Positions 26,335 to 34,485 of a DNA stretch of 64,000 nt are shown one piece after another (position 1 is the first letter of the stretch; every line of letters starts with the position of its first letter). A model generated the notes under the pieces. It saw nothing but the letters and a program-made list of their open reading frames with translations. It ran no database searches and had not been told where the DNA came from. Origin of the DNA: Rhizobium sp. C4 (GTDB lineage: Bacteria; Pseudomonadota; Alphaproteobacteria; Rhizobiales; Rhizobiaceae). A program made the translations under genes and the position numbers. The stretch spans positions 38,918-102,917 of the forward strand of contig NZ_JAJNCX010000011.1 in assembly GCF_021026315.1 (NCBI RefSeq). The letters are read 5' to 3'.

Positions 26335-26859
26335 TTAAACACTTGAGAAGCCGAGATTTTCCGCCACCAGCGGGCGATAGTCCCCCTGCCAGTAGACGAG
26401 CGCCGCACTGGCATCGCCGATCTCCACGGAACGCACCCGGCCGATCAGAATCGAGTGGGTTGTCCACTCGATCATGTCCTCGATGGCGCAGTCGATTGCG
26501 ACCGCCGCGCCTTGAAGCAGCGGCGCGCCGGTTTCGCCCGCGCGCCACTTGCCCAGCGCATACCGATCCGCCCCCTTCACCCCGCCCTTGCCGCTGAAGC
26601 GCTCGGCAATCGGCTTCTGGTCGGGCCGCAGCGCATTGACGCCGAAATGGCGATAGCGTGCAAAAAGCGGCCACGAAGACGCGCTGCGATTGACGCAGAC
26701 GAGCATCATCGCCGGCTCGACGGAAAGCGAGACGGTGGAGGTTGCGACAAGGCCGGAGCGCTCCTCGCCCTCGCCCACCGTAATGACGCTGACATTGCCG
26801 GCAAAGCTGCGCATGGCCTGCCGGAAGGCGAGGCTCATGTCCTGGTCGTTGATTGTCAT
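26335..26859 (-). CDS. Flavin reductase-family protein (two-component monooxygenase reductase)
   Basis: A 174-residue HpaC/StyB-type NAD(P)H:flavin oxidoreductase domain protein. MRSFAGNVSVITVGEGE..SGLVATSTVSLSVEPAMMLVCVNRSAS is the flavin-binding signature; the middle carries FGVNAL and the segment around FSGKGGVKGADRY. The start at 26859 is preceded by GGGGAACAATC. It lies on the same strand downstream of the RutA-like monooxygenase gene, so it probably supplies that enzyme with reduced flavin, but the two genes are separated by 330 bp of repeats. Confidence 0.9.
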   Translation of the reverse strand: MTINDQDMSLAFRQAMRSFAGNVSVITVGEGEERSGLVATSTVSLSVEPAMMLVCVNRSASSWPLFARYRHFGVNALRPDQKPIAERFSGKGGVKGADRYALGKWRAGETGAPLLQGAAVAIDCAIEDMIEWTTHSILIGRVRSVEIGDASAALVYWQGDYRPLVAENLGFSSV

Positions 26860-26875
26860 GATTGTTCCCCTTTTG

Positions 26876-27185
26876 TAATGGGCGTAAAGCTGGGCTCCCT
26901 CTTCTCCCCTCGGGGAGAAGATGTCCGAAGGACAGATGAGGGGTTTTGGTGCGACGCATAGTCGGGGGAAAGAAAGTCCCCCTCTGGCCTGCCGGCCATC
27001 TCCCCCACAAGGGGGGGAGAGGACTCGCGGTCGCCGCCTGCCCCACAGCAGCATTGAAGGACGAGGCACTCTCAAACGTGTCGCGTGGCACCCGGAAGCA
27101 CGACGGTCACTCCCCCTCCCCCTTGTGGGGAGGGTTGGGGAGGGGTCTTTGCCCCACGCTCAGAGTAAGAGTGGGGCAAATCAGC
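26876..27185. repeat. Mosaic of dispersed GC-rich intergenic repeats (no gene)
   Basis: The gap between the two monooxygenase genes is filled with short palindromic modules: CTCTTCTCCCC-TCGGGGAGAAG with a trailing GATGAGGGG near 26900-26943, a CCCCTCTGGCCTGCCGGCCATCTC module near 26980-27010, and pyrimidine/purine-rich GGGGAGGGTTGGGGAGGGG near 27126-27150. The same modules recur near 45.6-45.8 kb and 56.35-56.5 kb. They resemble the intergenic mosaic elements of Rhizobiaceae. Confidence 0.75.
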
Positions 27186-27190
27186 CCGCC

Positions 27191-28309
27191 TCAAGCCGCC
27201 TTCGCTGCCTTGGTGACTGCGCGGCGGATGCCGGCGCTTTCCAGGATCGGCAGGACCGTGTCGCGGAAATAGGGGAATTCCTCGGCATAATCGACGAAGG
27301 AAAGCGTCGTGCCGTTGAAGCCCGCCTTGTGGAGCGCGATCAGCCCTTCGGCCACCTGTTCCGGCGTGCCGACCAGCGGGAAGCCGCCATGGCCTGCGGC
27401 CATGCGGTCGCGGATCAGCGCGAGCAGATCATGCGGGAAGGAATGCGCGTGCGCGAACTGCAGCCGCACGAGATTGTCCACCGCCGCCCAGTCCGCATTG
27501 TCCTGGCCGAAATGCTGCAGATAGTCTTTCGCTTCCTTCTCCGTCGGGCGGCAGACGACATGGCTGAAGGTGAGCACGCCGACCTTCTTGCCGACGTCGC
27601 GGGCCTGCTGCTTGAGAGCGGCGATTTCCTCGCCGGAACGGGAAAGATCGATGGCGGGGGTGAAGAGGAAATCGGCATTCTTGACGGCAAAGGCCCTGCC
27701 CTCGCCGGAGCCCGCGGCATTGAGGATCGGCACTTTGCGCGAGGGGCGCGGATCGCCGAGGATGCCCTTCAGCTTGAAGAAGGCGCCATCCCAGTCGAAG
27801 GTTTCGGTGCGGGTCCACAGCGCCTTGATGACGTCGAACCATTCCTGCGCATAGGCATAGCGCTCTTCATGGCCGGCGGGCAGATCGAGCCCCAGCGCCT
27901 TGTATTCCGGCTCGTTCCAGCCGGCGACGATGTTGAGGCCGATGCGGCCACGGCTGATCTGGTCGATCGTGGCGATCTGCTTGGCAACGACGGCCGGGTG
28001 GTTGGCGGCCGTGTGGATGGTCGCAAACACATTGATGTTCTGCGTGCTGGCCAGAAGACCGGCCGCCCAGGTCATGGTTTCGAGCACGCCACCATGGAAA
28101 TTGGTCTCGCCGCCATAGCCGATCCAGCGGGCAATCGGCAGCATGAAGTCGATGCCGGCATCGTCCAGAAGACGCGCAAGCTTGAGATTGTTGTCCCAGG
28201 AATTGACCCAGCGCTCGGGTACTTTGGTGACGGACATGCCGCCGGAGCAGTTGGACGCGAAGGTTCCGAGCACGAATTGGCCTTCAGCGAACATTGAGTT
28301 CTCTGTCAT
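27191..28309 (-). CDS. LLM-class flavin-dependent monooxygenase (RutA-like)
   Basis: Bacterial luciferase-like monooxygenase of 372 residues. FASNCSGGMSVTKVPERW near the start, GYGGETNFHGGVLE and GRIGLNIVAGWNEPEY are shared with the pyrimidine monooxygenase RutA and its relatives, which use reduced FMN to cleave amide bonds oxidatively. It needs an external reductase; the flavin reductase downstream on the same strand fits. In an indole-type catabolic island a lactam such as an oxindole would be a chemically sensible substrate, but alkanesulfonate- or ketone-type substrates are not excluded. The start ATG is preceded by CTGGGGAAC. Confidence 0.88.
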   Translation of the reverse strand: MTENSMFAEGQFVLGTFASNCSGGMSVTKVPERWVNSWDNNLKLARLLDDAGIDFMLPIARWIGYGGETNFHGGVLETMTWAAGLLASTQNINVFATIHTAANHPAVVAKQIATIDQISRGRIGLNIVAGWNEPEYKALGLDLPAGHEERYAYAQEWFDVIKALWTRTETFDWDGAFFKLKGILGDPRPSRKVPILNAAGSGEGRAFAVKNADFLFTPAIDLSRSGEEIAALKQQARDVGKKVGVLTFSHVVCRPTEKEAKDYLQHFGQDNADWAAVDNLVRLQFAHAHSFPHDLLALIRDRMAAGHGGFPLVGTPEQVAEGLIALHKAGFNGTTLSFVDYAEEFPYFRDTVLPILESAGIRRAVTKAAKAA

Positions 28310-28349
28310 GGTAGTTCCCCAGAAGATTTGTTAGAATTTACGATAGAAA

Positions 28350-28376
28350 GTTTATTTGAAGTCTAAACTTTGTCAA
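28350..28376 (-). promoter_or_regulatory. Promoter of the RutA-like operon with AT-rich box (copy 2)
   Basis: On the minus strand TTGACA (28376-28371) and TAAACT (28354-28349) have a 16-bp spacer. Between and over them lies CAAAGTTTAGACTTCAAATAAAC (reverse complement of 28350-28372; 23 bp, given here as its two halves CAAAGTTTAGA and CTTCAAATAAAC). It matches the core TTTAAACTTAAAATAA at 14 of 16 positions and also forms an 8-bp inverted repeat AAAGTTTA / TAAACTTT. The divergent MarR-type gene begins 109 bp away. Confidence 0.6.
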
Positions 28377-28484
28377 CGGTCAAATTCGTGAAATGTTAAG
28401 TCTGGCGAGACGCCAGAGCGCGTTTGAGCGCGGGCCGCGCCGCGGCTAGTGTAGCTACGGACGAGTCGCGTGAAGGAGTGGGAC

Positions 28485-29039
28485 ATGCAAGGCAAGGACG
28501 GAACCGGTTCGGAGAAGGACAATGGCCTCGACCGCCACTGGCATCTGGCGCGCACGCCCGTCGAGATGGATGTCGCCGAGATCGAATATGCGCTGATGCG
28601 CGCCTTCGAGGCCTTTGGCCGCTGGCAGACGGAGTGCCTGGCCACCGTGCTCGACCTGACCGCAAGCGGCCCGGAAAACGCCATGCTGCACATCATCCGC
28701 ATGAACGACCGGCCGAAGACGATCAAGGACATCGCCCGCCTCTCCAACCGCGAAGACATTCCCAACATGCAATACAGCCTGCGCAAGCTGATCGGCGCAG
28801 GGCTGGTGGAGCGCACCGGCAGCGGCCGCTCCGGCGTCACCTACACCGTCACCGAGGCCGGCCGCGACGTCACCGACCGCTACGCCGACATCCGCGCCTC
28901 GCTCCTCGTCAAGGCCGTGCAATCCGTCCCCAACCTCGCCCAGAGACTGGAAGAGGCAACGGAAACGCTGGACCTGATGACGGGGATCTACGAGCAGGTG
29001 GCGCGCACGGCGGCGACGCATCGAAGGCTGCCGCGCTAG
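28485..29039 (+). CDS. MarR-type winged-helix transcriptional regulator
   Basis: A 184-residue protein with a winged helix-turn-helix in the second half: HIIRMNDRPKTIKDIARLSN, then the recognition region MQYSLRKLIGAGLVER and the wing SGRSGVTYTVTEAGR. This is characteristic of MarR/PadR-like regulators of aromatic catabolism. Start ATG 28485 has GAAGGAG at the right distance; an earlier ATG at 28470 lacks one. It is divergent from the RutA-like operon and shares its promoter region, so it probably regulates it and may also recognise the AT-rich box found at other operons. Confidence 0.85.
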   Translation: MQGKDGTGSEKDNGLDRHWHLARTPVEMDVAEIEYALMRAFEAFGRWQTECLATVLDLTASGPENAMLHIIRMNDRPKTIKDIARLSNREDIPNMQYSLRKLIGAGLVERTGSGRSGVTYTVTEAGRDVTDRYADIRASLLVKAVQSVPNLAQRLEEATETLDLMTGIYEQVARTAATHRRLPR

Positions 29040-29096
29040 CGGCAGTCCGGGGGCACCGGAGATCGTCCCGTCACCCGCGGCCTCAGGCAGCAATCC

Positions 29097-30518
29097 TCAA
29101 CCGATCGCCGGCTCGCGGCTCAGCCAGTCGGTCCGCGCCTCATAGGCGGCGGCGACCTGCAGCACGGCGCGGTCGGCCTGGGGCCGGCCGATGATCTGGA
29201 TGCCGGCGGGCAGGCCCGCCGCGCCGAAACCGGCCGGCATGGCCGCCACCGGCAGGCCCGCCATGGTCGGGCCGATCACCACTTCCATCCAGCGGTGATA
29301 GGTGTCCATGGTCCGCCCGGCAATCTCCCTGGGCCAGGCAAGGTCGGCGGCAAAGGGAAACACCTGCGCGGAGGGCAGGATCAGGACGTCATACGTCTCG
29401 AACAGCCCGAGCAGGAAGCGGTACCAGTCGCTGCGGATCACCGATGCCGCGTAGATGTCGTTCGACGCCAGACGCTGGCCGTTTTCGATCTCCCAGATCA
29501 TCTCCGGTTTCATCTGCGCGCGTCTTACCGGGTCGGCATAGTCCTTGGCCTGCCCGCCGGAGACGAAGAAATGCCTCAGCACCCGCCATCCCTGCCACAG
29601 CCGGTCCATGTCAAATCGGCTGCGAACCGCCTCGACCCTTGCGCCCATGGCGGAAAACGTGTCGAGCGATGCGGCGGCAAGGTCCAGCACGCCGGGTTCG
29701 AACGGCAGATAGCCGTCGAAGTCGCCGAGCCAGCCGACGCGCAGGCCGGATGTGTCGATCGCTTCGCCCACCGAAAGATCCTCGGCGAGCAGCGATTGCG
29801 GGTCGCGCGGATCATGCCCGGCCTGGATTGCCAGCAGCGCGGCGACGTCCGCCACCGTCCGGCCCATCGGACCGTTCACCGCCAGCTGGCTCATGAAAAT
29901 CTCGGTGCCGAGCGAGGGCACGCGCCCGAAGGACGGCCTAAAGCCGACCACATTGTTGAAGCCTGCCGGATTGCGCAGCGATCCCATCATGTCGCTGCCG
30001 TCGGCAACCGGCAGCAGCCGAGCGGCGAGCGCCGCCGCCGCACCCCCGCTGGAGCCGCCGGCGCTTCGCGTCAGGTCATAAGGGTTGCGGGTGGTTCCGA
30101 AAACGGGATTGTAGGTATGCGAGCCCAGGCCCATTTCCGGCGCATTGGTCTTGCCGATGATGATGGCGCCGGCGGCGCGAATGCGCCCGACATGGATGTC
30201 GTCGAAATCCGGCACGAAATCCGCATAGATCGGCGAGCCGAATGTGCAGGGCACGCCCTTCGCCTCCGACAGATCCTTGACCGCAAACGGAAAGCCATGA
30301 AGAAAGCCACGCGTCCGGCCGGCCTCGAGTTCCCGGTCCGCAGCTGCCGCCTCCTCCATCAGCGCGCCGGCGTCCCGCAGGCTGACGATGGCATTGATCT
30401 TCGGATTGATCGCCGCGATGCGCTCCAGATAGGCCGCCATGACGGACCGGCACGATATCTCGCGGGACTGGATGGCCGCCGACAGTTCGACGGCGGACAG
30501 ATGTGTAATGCCTGACAA
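29097..30518 (-). CDS. Amidase (amidase signature family)
   Basis: A 473-residue amidase signature enzyme. The Ser-Ser-Lys machinery is visible: lysine in PFAVKDLSE, the glycine/serine loop SAGGSSGGAAAALAAR and the nucleophile region GSDMMGSLRNPAG. The family hydrolyses carboxamides, including indole-3-acetamide. The order amidase, MarR regulator, monooxygenases fits a catabolic island in which an amide substrate or intermediate is converted to the acid. It converges with the MarR gene, with 57 bp between the stop codons. No promoter motif shared with the other operons was seen upstream. Confidence 0.92.
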   Translation of the reverse strand: MSGITHLSAVELSAAIQSREISCRSVMAAYLERIAAINPKINAIVSLRDAGALMEEAAAADRELEAGRTRGFLHGFPFAVKDLSEAKGVPCTFGSPIYADFVPDFDDIHVGRIRAAGAIIIGKTNAPEMGLGSHTYNPVFGTTRNPYDLTRSAGGSSGGAAAALAARLLPVADGSDMMGSLRNPAGFNNVVGFRPSFGRVPSLGTEIFMSQLAVNGPMGRTVADVAALLAIQAGHDPRDPQSLLAEDLSVGEAIDTSGLRVGWLGDFDGYLPFEPGVLDLAAASLDTFSAMGARVEAVRSRFDMDRLWQGWRVLRHFFVSGGQAKDYADPVRRAQMKPEMIWEIENGQRLASNDIYAASVIRSDWYRFLLGLFETYDVLILPSAQVFPFAADLAWPREIAGRTMDTYHRWMEVVIGPTMAGLPVAAMPAGFGAAGLPAGIQIIGRPQADRAVLQVAAAYEARTDWLSREPAIG

Positions 30519-30638
30519 AGCGCTTCCCTTTGATCGTTTGCGGCCAGCCTAAGGCCTGCCTGCGGCTTTGCAAATCCCGCTTTGGCTTTATCGGTTTGCG
30601 AGTACAAGAATTTGGGGTGGCTGCTTTCTTCACTCTCC

Positions 30639-30690
30639 GTCATGCCGGACCTGATCCGGCATCCAGCCGCGCGGAAGACTGGGCGACGTG
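30639..30690. repeat. Partial copy of a dispersed palindromic repeat
   Basis: CCGTCATGCCGGACCTGATC and CGGCATCCAGCCGCGCG are one end of the repeat found in full at 35549-35687 and 56561-56685. The rest of the gap 30519-30810 shows no gene. Confidence 0.65.
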
Positions 30691-30810
30691 TCTGCGCTTG
30701 ACGATTCGCATCTCCTGATGCTGATCTTGCACCCGAGATCGACGTTGCGACCCGGCCCCATCGGGTGTATTCGCCGCTCATCCTTTGAAGCCGCCCGGAA
30801 AGAACAGCGC

Positions 30811-31584
30811 ATGCTAGTGCAACAAGGTGATGCCCGTAATGAACGCATTGATCTCAATCTCGCCTGCACGCTGGCGGGCGTTGCCGGGGCGCTCAATGCG
30901 GCCGCATTCTATTCGGTTGGCTTCTTTTCGGCGAACATGACGGGCAATGTCTCGACGCTGTCGGACCATATCGCCATCGGCCAATGGCAGTCGGCGCTGT
31001 TTTATTTCAGCATCGTTTTTGCGTTTATCCTCGGGGCGGGCGTCTCGACGCTCCTGATCAACACCGGTCGGCGCCGACACATCCACGGCATTTACGCCTA
31101 CAGTATTCTGACGGAAGCCATTCTCCTTGCCATGCTCGGTTTCATCGACCTCTGGCTGTTCGGGTCCTGGCGAATACCGGTGGTGGTGCTGGGCCTGGCT
31201 TTCCTGATGGGGCTGCAGAATGCGGTCGTGACGCGGATTTCCGAAGCCCGTGTCCGGACAACCCATGTGTCCGGCATGGCGACCGATATCGGGATCGAAC
31301 TCGGGATCGCGTTCGATATCCTGCGCGGCCGCGATCGCGAGACCGACGCGGGAAAAAATCGCTCAAAGCTGCGCCTGCATCTTTATACGATCACGGCGTT
31401 CCTGCTGGGCGGCATTCTCGGTGTCGTTGCCTATCAGACCATCGGCGGCTGGCTGTTTGTCGCCGCCGCCGGCCTCCTGTTCGTGATTGCCTCGACCGGG
31501 ATTTCGCGGTCACGGCGCATCACCGGCCCCATCGGGTCAGTCGATCTGGCGGCAGAGGCCAAGGATCCGACGCCCGTCGTTTGA
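30811..31584 (+). CDS. YoaK-family (DUF1275) membrane protein
   Basis: A 257-residue protein with six to seven hydrophobic segments. FYSVGFFSANMTGNVSTL near the N-terminus and FLMGLQNAVVTRISEARVRTTHVSGMATDIG in the middle are the two conserved blocks of the DUF1275/YoaK family, thought to be small transporters. The ATG at 30811 is the likely start, since the in-frame codons upstream lie in repeat DNA. It is oriented opposite to the neighbouring catabolic genes. Its role in the island, for example export of an aromatic, is unknown. Confidence 0.87.
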   Translation: MLVQQGDARNERIDLNLACTLAGVAGALNAAAFYSVGFFSANMTGNVSTLSDHIAIGQWQSALFYFSIVFAFILGAGVSTLLINTGRRRHIHGIYAYSILTEAILLAMLGFIDLWLFGSWRIPVVVLGLAFLMGLQNAVVTRISEARVRTTHVSGMATDIGIELGIAFDILRGRDRETDAGKNRSKLRLHLYTITAFLLGGILGVVAYQTIGGWLFVAAAGLLFVIASTGISRSRRITGPIGSVDLAAEAKDPTPVV

Positions 31585-31616
31585 CGCGTCTCCTTGTTGT
31601 CCGGCAACGGAGAGAA

Positions 31617-31643
31617 CAAAAAAGGCCGCGTCGAAACGCGGCC
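31617..31643 (-). terminator. Rho-independent terminator of the styrene/indole monooxygenase operon
   Basis: GGCCGCGT and ACGCGGCC pair around a CGAA loop at 31624-31643. On the minus strand the stem is followed by TTTTTT, 31 bp after the monooxygenase stop codon. Confidence 0.88.
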
Positions 31644-31674
31644 AGGAGGGCATTGCTGCCTTGGGAGGAAAGTC

Positions 31675-32913
31675 TTACGCGGCAAGCCGCGTGAGATAGG
31701 CGTCTGCCTCTTCCGGCACCGCGAACCAGGGGAAGAAGTCGCGCGGATCGTTGAAGCCGTTGGCGATGCGCTTGGCGAGCGCCGGATAGGCCTGGGCCGA
31801 ACCCATGATGTTGAGCACATGCGGCGGCGGCGGCATCAGGAGCGCGTTGGTCCAGCCGACGACGAACTGGGCGTAAGACCAGTAAGCCTCGAAGGTGGCG
31901 ACCATGAAGGCCTCGTCGAAGGCATTGTTTCCATGGGCGAGGATCGCGTCCATGTAGACCTTGGCGCATTTCGAGGCGTTGTTGGAGCCCTGGCCGGTGA
32001 TCGGGTCGTTGAGGCAGACGGCGTCCGCCATGCCGAGAACGATCGCGCCGGAGGGCAGACGGCCAACGGGCTTGCGCACCGTGGGAGGAAACGCGCCGGC
32101 GAGAATGCCGTTGTCGTCGGTCAGTTCGATGTCCTTGCAGCGCTCGGCTTCCCAGGGCGTGAATGTTTCCAGCACCCACTTGGACTTCGCCAGATGTTCT
32201 TCCGGCGACTTGACGTCCTTCCAGCAGTCCATCGGGCCGCCGGGAATGCCTTCGAACACCATGATGTCGCAGGGGCCGGTGGTCGTCAGCGCCGGGAAGG
32301 TGAAATATTCGCCGACGGTCGGGATCAGGTTGAAGTTGACGGCCGAATGGTCGGGACGCTTTTCCATGCCCTTGACATAGGTGAGCGCGAGTGCGCGCTG
32401 CGGCTTGTCGAAGGGCGAGCGGGTGGCGTCGCGCTCGAACATCTTCGCAATGTCGCCCTTGCCGGCGGCGACAATCACCAGATCGCTCTGCTTCGAATAG
32501 GTTTCGAGGTCTTCAATGCTGGCGTCATGGATGACCATCTCGCCGCCCTGACGGACAAATTCCTTCATCCATTGCGGGATCTTGACGCGCTGGTCGACGC
32601 TCTGGGCCGGCTTGTCGAGCTTGCCGTTCCAGTCGATCGCCTTGGCGCCATTGCCTTCCGGCGACGGTACAGTGAAGCTGATGGAGTCGACCGTCGGGCA
32701 GTCGGCTTCCCAGAAATTGATGCCGAGGTCGCGCTCGTTCTGCAGTGCCTGATCGAACATGCACTGGCTGGACATTACCCTGCCCTTTTCGATGTCCTCG
32801 CCCGTGCGGTTCTGCACGATGCGCACTTCATGGCCGGCCTTCAGCAGGCCGATGCCGAGCTGCAGGCCCGACTGGCCGCCGCCGACGATGGTGAAATGTC
32901 TGGATTTCGTCAT
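31675..32913 (-). CDS. Styrene/indole monooxygenase-like FAD-dependent oxygenase (StyA family)
   Basis: A 412-residue single-domain flavoprotein. The FAD loop VGGGQSGLQLGIGLLKAGH lies at the N-terminus, and GMADAVCLNDPITGQGSNNASK near residue 300 is the second FAD block of the group E (StyA) monooxygenases, which use reduced FAD delivered by a separate reductase. StyA relatives also epoxidise indole at C2-C3. The gene order reductase, SDR, oxygenase with a divergent AraC regulator matches known indole-oxidising clusters (iif in Acinetobacter, ind in Cupriavidus). Indole or a 3-substituted indole is therefore the leading substrate candidate. It is last in its operon and followed by a terminator. 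Confidence 0.92.
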   Translation of the reverse strand: MTKSRHFTIVGGGQSGLQLGIGLLKAGHEVRIVQNRTGEDIEKGRVMSSQCMFDQALQNERDLGINFWEADCPTVDSISFTVPSPEGNGAKAIDWNGKLDKPAQSVDQRVKIPQWMKEFVRQGGEMVIHDASIEDLETYSKQSDLVIVAAGKGDIAKMFERDATRSPFDKPQRALALTYVKGMEKRPDHSAVNFNLIPTVGEYFTFPALTTTGPCDIMVFEGIPGGPMDCWKDVKSPEEHLAKSKWVLETFTPWEAERCKDIELTDDNGILAGAFPPTVRKPVGRLPSGAIVLGMADAVCLNDPITGQGSNNASKCAKVYMDAILAHGNNAFDEAFMVATFEAYWSYAQFVVGWTNALLMPPPPHVLNIMGSAQAYPALAKRIANGFNDPRDFFPWFAVPEEADAYLTRLAA

Positions 32914-32953
32914 GTCATTCCCCTTTGCTGAGTTTTCTCGATTGGTCCGGATT

Positions 32954-33739
32954 TCAGTCCATCAGGCGCGGGATTGCGGGAACGTTGGTTTCCGGTCCCA
33001 TGGCCGTGTAGCCGCCATCGACGCGGATATCCGTGCCGGTAATGAAGCTTGCATTGTCGGAAAGCAGGAAGGCGATCGCCTCGCCCACTTCGCTCGGGCT
33101 GCCGGTGCGGCCGAGCAGATGGAAATCCTTGGCCACCGCGTCTGCCTTGGCGCGCGTGTCATGCGTCAGTTCCTGCATGATGTTCGACCAGGTCCAGCCG
33201 GGCGAAACGGCGTTGACGCGAATGCCTTCGGGGGCCAGGTCCATGGCCTGGTTGCGCGTCAGCTGCAGGATCGCGGCCTTGGAGACCGGATAGACCCAGC
33301 GGCCGGTCTGCGCCACGCGGGCCGAGATCGAGCCAAAATTGACGATGGCGCCCTTGTTGGCGGCCAGATGCGGGCGCGCAGCCTGCATCAGCATGACGGA
33401 GCCGACAATGTTGACGTCGAGCGCCTTCAGCCAGTCGGTGCGGGTGGTCTCGGCGCCATTGTCGAGATAGGTGCAGGCGACGTTGACGAGGAAGTCGAGC
33501 CGGCCGGTCTTTTCGACGGTCGCCTTCACCAGCGCCTCGATCTCGGCGTCACTCGTGATGTCGGTGGCGATGAAATGCGTGTTGCCGCCAACCTTGGCCG
33601 CGGCCTTCTCGCCGGCCTCTTTATTGATGTCGGCAATGACCACCGTCACGCCGTAATTCTTCAGCACCTCGGCGATCCCTTGGCCGATCAGCGTCGCGCC
33701 GCCGGAAATGATCGCAGTTTTCCCGTTCAGTCCATTCAT
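32954..33739 (-). CDS. SDR-family oxidoreductase of the indole monooxygenase operon
   Basis: Short-chain dehydrogenase of 261 residues with the cofactor loop ISGGATLIGQGIA, the variant NVAC in place of NNAG, a serine in NFGSISARVA, and YPVSK as the active-site Tyr-x-x-x-Lys. In the iif/ind-type indole clusters an SDR oxidises the dihydrodiol or hydroxyindolinone formed by the monooxygenase, and the placement here is the same. It lies 40 bp upstream of the oxygenase gene on the same transcript. Confidence 0.92.
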   Translation of the reverse strand: MNGLNGKTAIISGGATLIGQGIAEVLKNYGVTVVIADINKEAGEKAAAKVGGNTHFIATDITSDAEIEALVKATVEKTGRLDFLVNVACTYLDNGAETTRTDWLKALDVNIVGSVMLMQAARPHLAANKGAIVNFGSISARVAQTGRWVYPVSKAAILQLTRNQAMDLAPEGIRVNAVSPGWTWSNIMQELTHDTRAKADAVAKDFHLLGRTGSPSEVGEAIAFLLSDNASFITGTDIRVDGGYTAMGPETNVPAIPRLMD

Positions 33740-33820
33740 GATGGCTTCCCCTTGTGGTTCTATCGATGTCTTTTCTGAATGCCGGCGCGGCTCAGGCCGC
33801 AGCTTGCGCCGGCTTTTTTG

Positions 33821-34333
33821 CTATGCCGCAGCTTGCGCTGCCAGGCGGGCCGTCAGGAACGCCCCGTCGCCATAGATCAGCGGCGGCGTTTCGCCGTCCG
33901 CGCAGCGGGTCGAAACGACCTCGCCGATGAGGATCATATGGGTGCCGAATTCGTGGATTTCGGCGAGCTTGCAGTCGAAGGAGACGGAAGCATCGGCCAG
34001 AACCGGCGCGCCGGTGCCGTCATCGATCCATTCGCCGATGGCGAAGCGGTCTTCGCGGGCATGGCCGGTGCGGCCGGCAAAGGTTTCGGCGACCGGGCGC
34101 TGGTCTTCCGCCAGAACGTTGACGGCGAAGACGCCGCGATGTTCGACGACGGCCGCAATGGAGGTCGAGCGGTTGACGCAGGCAATCAGCGACGGTGGCT
34201 CGGTCGAGAGCGAACAGACGGCGGTTGCCGTGATGCCGCAACGGCGGCCTTCGGCGTCCAGCGAGGTGATGATGGTGACACCGCCTGCAAGACGGCGCAT
34301 TCCGGCACGGAAGAGATCGCTACCCATAGTCAT
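33821..34333 (-). CDS. Flavin reductase-family protein (StyB-like)
   Basis: A 170-residue reductase of the HpaC/StyB family: MRRLAGGVTIITSLDAEGR and TATAVCSLSTEPPSLIACVNRSTS form the flavin-binding signature, with FAVNVLAEDQ in the middle. It should supply reduced FAD to the StyA-like oxygenase two genes downstream. ATG 34333 or 34327 are both possible starts; CGGGAAC lies immediately upstream. An intercistronic hairpin (GCCGGCGC / GCGCCGGC) lies in the 81-bp gap before the SDR gene and may tune expression. It is a different subgroup from the reductase at 26335-26859. Confidence 0.92.
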   Translation of the reverse strand: MTMGSDLFRAGMRRLAGGVTIITSLDAEGRRCGITATAVCSLSTEPPSLIACVNRSTSIAAVVEHRGVFAVNVLAEDQRPVAETFAGRTGHAREDRFAIGEWIDDGTGAPVLADASVSFDCKLAEIHEFGTHMILIGEVVSTRCADGETPPLIYGDGAFLTARLAAQAAA

Positions 34334-34363
34334 GTTCCCGTTTTTTAGGCGAATGGATTTTCC

Positions 34364-34383
34364 ATTCATTTTATGTTTAAAGT
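34364..34383 (-). promoter_or_regulatory. AT-rich regulatory box (copy 3) between the indole operon and its AraC regulator
   Basis: The reverse complement reads ACTTTAAACATAAAATGAAT, matching the shared core TTTAAACTTAAAATAA at 14 of 16 positions. It lies 31-50 bp upstream of the flavin reductase start, in the divergent gap with the AraC gene. Confidence 0.6.
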
Positions 34384-34485
34384 AATCATGAACCGAAGTT
34401 GACAATCGGCAATCCACTTTGCGCGAGGCCTTGTCCACTTTCGGCAGATGTGGTTTGATTTCGGCTCGTCACGGGGAAACCGCCG

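Noticed and set aside
29097..30518. Naming the amidase indole-3-acetamide hydrolase
   Set aside because: The amidase signature is clear but substrate specificity cannot be read from it; only the neighbourhood suggests an indolic amide.
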